A DNA stretch of 64,000 bases from Effrenium voratum (lineage: Eukaryota > Sar > Dinophyceae > Suessiales > Symbiodiniaceae): assembly GCA_963377175.1 (NCBI GenBank), contig CAUJNA010000578.1, forward strand, positions 104,581-168,580, in the 5' to 3' direction. Below are positions 61,803-64,000 of the stretch, one piece after another. The position numbers were made by a program, and so were the translations under genes. Under the pieces are notes generated by a model. It was not told the origin of the DNA, did not search any database, and saw only the letters and a program-made list of their open reading frames with translations. The first letter of the stretch is position 1, and every line of letters begins with the position of its first letter.

Positions 61803-62281
61803 GAGAGGTCGCCGTTGCCGCCGAGGGCGTGGGCGGGGCCTTCGGGTACCTGGGGGGCCTGGCCGAAGGAGCAGCAGCCCTCGCACCCACCGCGGGCGAG
61901 GTTGCTGGAACGCTGGCTGCCACGGCAGGAGTCGGCGCAGCGGCAACGGCTGGGCTGGCCGTGGGACTCGCAGGCGGCGCAGCCTACGGTCTTGCGCGCG
62001 GCACGGGCTAAGTGCTGGAGAACACGCTCTTCCGGCCTCAGCAGGGCAGTGAGGACGCGGCCGTGCAGGACGTCCGGTCCGCCAACAACATGAACGACGC
62101 CACTCAGCCCCAGCACTTCACGCTGCGCTCCTCGCAATCGTTCCGCGTCCGAACCCAGTGACTCTGCCTCAGTCCCAGCCGAACTCTCGGGCAAGCTCTC
62201 GCAGCTCCGGGCAGTCCCGCCCAGAGCCGCCTGCCTCCGCCGAGCTACGACCAGCTGGCCCGGGACATCGAGGCGGCCTAG
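61803..62281 (+). pseudogene. Virus-like cassette, membrane-type protein with PPxY end (copy 2)
   Basis: 61803-62011 encodes a Gly/Ala-rich hydrophobic stretch (VGGAFGYLGGLAEGAAALAP, AAATAGLAVGLAGGAAYGLA) long enough for one or two membrane helices, then a stop. The frame continues as VLENTLFRPQQGSED and QPQHFTLRSSQSFRVRTQ. After another break it ends PPPSYDQLARDIEAA (stop about 62279), as in copy 1. A membrane or minor-capsid role is inferred from hydrophobicity and from its place just upstream of the capsid gene. Confidence 0.48.
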
Positions 62282-62337
62282 ACTCACCTTCGCCGTACGA
62301 GTGAAAATGCGTGTTGCGCCACATGTAAAGAAGCATA

Positions 62338-63673
62338 TGGAGGTAGTCACAGCCGGAGCACAGGACGAGCTGATGCAGAGCCTGACCTACAAGCTGAAAA
62401 CCAGCAACACCTACGTGACCGCACGGCACGACGTGCAGTATTTCCCCAGCTCGCTGAGCTCCTTCTCCCCGCCACCTCGAGGGTCTGCCGCATTCCGCTG
62501 ACCAGCGGTACCTCGTTCATCGACCCCGAGTCGATCAAGATCGCCGTCAGAGTCAGAAACACGGACGCCACCAACCCGCTGGCGCCGGCCACTCCGAACC
62601 CCGCCTGTTTCATCCTCCGCCAACGGCCAGCGCTGCGACGACATTAACTACTACGGCCGCACCGTGGCCGTGCGTGACCTGCTGAATTGCATGTCGTGAC
62701 ACAATTGGTTCCTCACTGTGTCAATCTGCCCTTGAGTGATTTCTTGAATCCTCATGCCTTTGGATTTGGGCTGACTTTTTGATTTAGTTCTTGCGGTTTC
62801 ACTCTCTCCGCATGGCCATTTATGGGGGTTAACGATGCGCAAATGTGCCCCCGGCGGATTGAGTGCGTTTTGAACTTTAAGCTCGTCGCTTTCAATGATG
62901 CGCTTGACTTGATTAAACTCAAGTCACGCGATGCCCATCTTTTGGCCGTATATTTTGGTTCCTTATGAGCGCAACAATGTCTGTTTGTGCGCTGTTTTTC
63001 CTTGTCTGGTTGCGTTCGTTACGTTTGCGTTGTCGGTTGTCCGTTCGGTGTCGGAGCTTCATTGTTTCGCTCATATGGCTCCTCTCTGTCTCACTTGTCT
63101 CACATCACCAGTATCCGATGTGCTTTTGGTTTCGTGACCGATGGCAATTGCCCCAAGGCGCGCAGGTGACAAAAAAAAGTGCATGACCTGCTGAAGGGCC
63201 GCGAGTACAACCAGAACAAGGCCGTGGAGGGCTTCGACGAGGTGAACAACTCCCGGACGCCCCGCGCGGTGCACCAGAGCGGCTACGCGGACGTGCTGCT
63301 GCGTCCCACCATGGTGGGCATCCTGCGCTGCGGGAAGATGCTGCCGCCGCAGCTGAACCTGGTGATCGAGATCGAATTCGCGGACGCCACGACTGCGCTG
63401 TGGTCCGAGAACGCCGGGGCGCACCCGGCGGGAGACACGCTGAGCACCGACTTCGAGATCCAGAACGTTCGAGTCCTGGCCTCCCAGGTCGTCTTGGACT
63501 CGGCGCTGGTCGAGTCCTTCAACCACGTGCTCCTCTCAGGAAGGTCCCTGGTGTTCAACTACCCTACGGTGCACACACAGCAGTCCACGGTGCCACCAGG
63601 CGTGGCGGAGCACAACGTCACCGTTGCGCGCGCCTTCACGAAACTGATGGGAGCGTTCGTGCTCTCTCTTTAG
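62338..63673 (+). pseudogene. Double-jelly-roll-like major capsid protein, copy 2, split by an insertion
   Basis: Start MEVVTAGAQDELMQSL at 62338 (or 62308). Reads VTARHDVQYFPSS, FIDPESIKIAVRVRNTD, NPLAPATPNPACF and DDINYYGRTVAV up to 62686, with frameshifts. An insert (62687-63178) follows, then the same gene continues in one frame from 63180: GREYNQNKAVEGFDEVNN, SGYADVLLRPTMVGILRCGK, LPPQLNLVIEIEFADATTAL, FEIQNVRVLASQVVLDSALV, HVLLSGRSLVF and ARAFTKLMGAFV. It stops at 63671, about 140 codons short of copy 1's end. The basis for the capsid call is the same pattern as copy 1. It is not functional. Confidence 0.6.
62670..63195 (+). mobile_element. 492-bp A-tailed insertion with 17-bp target-site duplication
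   Basis: gtgcgtgacctgctgaa at 62670-62686 and gtgcatgacctgctgaa at 63179-63195 flank the insert, which ends in gac plus eight A (63171-63178). Target-primed reverse transcription by a LINE leaves exactly this signature. The insert has no long frame and no recognisable tRNA head, so it is a SINE-like or retroposed transcript. The capsid frame is continuous on the two sides, which proves the insertion came after the viral gene. Confidence 0.82.
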
Positions 63674-63820
63674 AGGGGGTTTCCCAAATGCATTCTATTC
63701 TATCTGACAGGCTCCTAGCACTCGTCCGTCCAGGAAACGACCTCGTCCTGCGAAGGATTCGAAACCTAAAACGCTGCGTGCAGGCGTGTGGCTGCAATAT
63801 AACGACCCCGAGATATGCTT

Positions 63821-63995
63821 GCAATTTGGCTCCAGGTTGCATTTCAAGCGAGCCAACCTTTGCAGGGCTAAGAAAAAAACACCAAAAAAAAAGAAAACAA
63901 GGGTCCCCAAAAAAGGGGTCCCCAAAAAAAAGGGAAAAGGGGTTTCCTTTGGCAAAGCTTGACCTCGCTTGAAATGCAACCTGGAGCCAAATTGC
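63821..63995. repeat. Perfect 32-bp inverted repeat around an A/G-rich loop
   Basis: 63821-63852 and 63964-63995 are exact reverse complements (left arm starts gcaatttggctccaggttgc). The 111-bp loop contains two ggtccccaaaa blocks and long A runs. It may be a miniature inverted-repeat element; the outer flanks are too short at the window end to look for a target duplication. Confidence 0.88.
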
Positions 63996-64000
63996 GGCGC

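Overview
The window looks like nuclear DNA of a dinoflagellate (Suessiales or Symbiodiniaceae type; the species cannot be told from the sequence). The support is as follows. There are very small exons separated by long introns that mostly start with GC rather than GT. There is a ubiquitin-like plus RCC1 (HERC2-like) repeat gene of the kind abundant in these genomes. There are decayed DIRS-like and Ty1/copia-like retroelements with accessory domains. There are short stretches resembling the dinoflagellate spliced leader, and many simple and foldback repeats. No prokaryotic operon, rRNA gene or CRISPR array is present. Most long open frames are low-complexity shadows.

Layout. 1-2,830 is a CA-rich, almost T-free satellite block. 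From about 3.57 to 23.40 kb a Pif1-family helicase gene runs on the + strand. I could thread 14 small exons (352 codons, all phases matching) through 13 introns, 11 of them with GC donors. Intron 2 (4.4 kb) holds a broken HERC2-like gene, an element with 130-140 bp terminal inverted repeats, and a decayed minus-strand coding stretch. The tentative last intron (8.2 kb) holds one or two decayed DIRS-like retroelements, with gag-like, tyrosine recombinase-like, DUF4326, reverse transcriptase and RNase H-like parts; a ~2.4 kb inner block is inverted. From 24.3 to about 28.6 kb there are + strand exons of an RPAP1-like gene (RNA polymerase II-associated protein 1, C-terminal part).

29.2-44.4 kb is mostly repeat DNA: a foldback array of ~216 bp units, GA-rich duplicated blocks, a TACAT array, a ~192 bp tandem repeat, a degraded virus-like cassette with a double-jelly-roll-like capsid gene (37.9-39.7 kb), an inverted 24 bp minisatellite, and intron-like AT-rich sequence with a TAC array. 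44.5-45.8 kb is a + strand gene for a Gln/Met-rich repeat protein.

45.9-57.0 kb is a minus-strand Ty1/copia-like element: coiled-coil gag, two CCCH fingers, protease and integrase, then RNase H directly, because the reverse transcriptase core is missing. Beyond RNase H come a methyltransferase-like tail and a chain of accessory frames ending in a truncated Tpt1/KptA-like region. 57.7-60.4 kb holds exons of unassigned host genes. 61.0-61.75 kb is a ~400 bp tandem repeat. 61.8-63.67 kb is a second copy of the virus-like cassette, split by a 492 bp A-tailed insertion with a 17 bp target duplication. A perfect 32 bp inverted repeat closes the window.

How it fits together: two housekeeping-type genes (Pif1-like, RPAP1-like) lie in tandem on one strand, their introns inflated by nested elements, followed by a 30 kb stretch dominated by mobile and virus-derived DNA.
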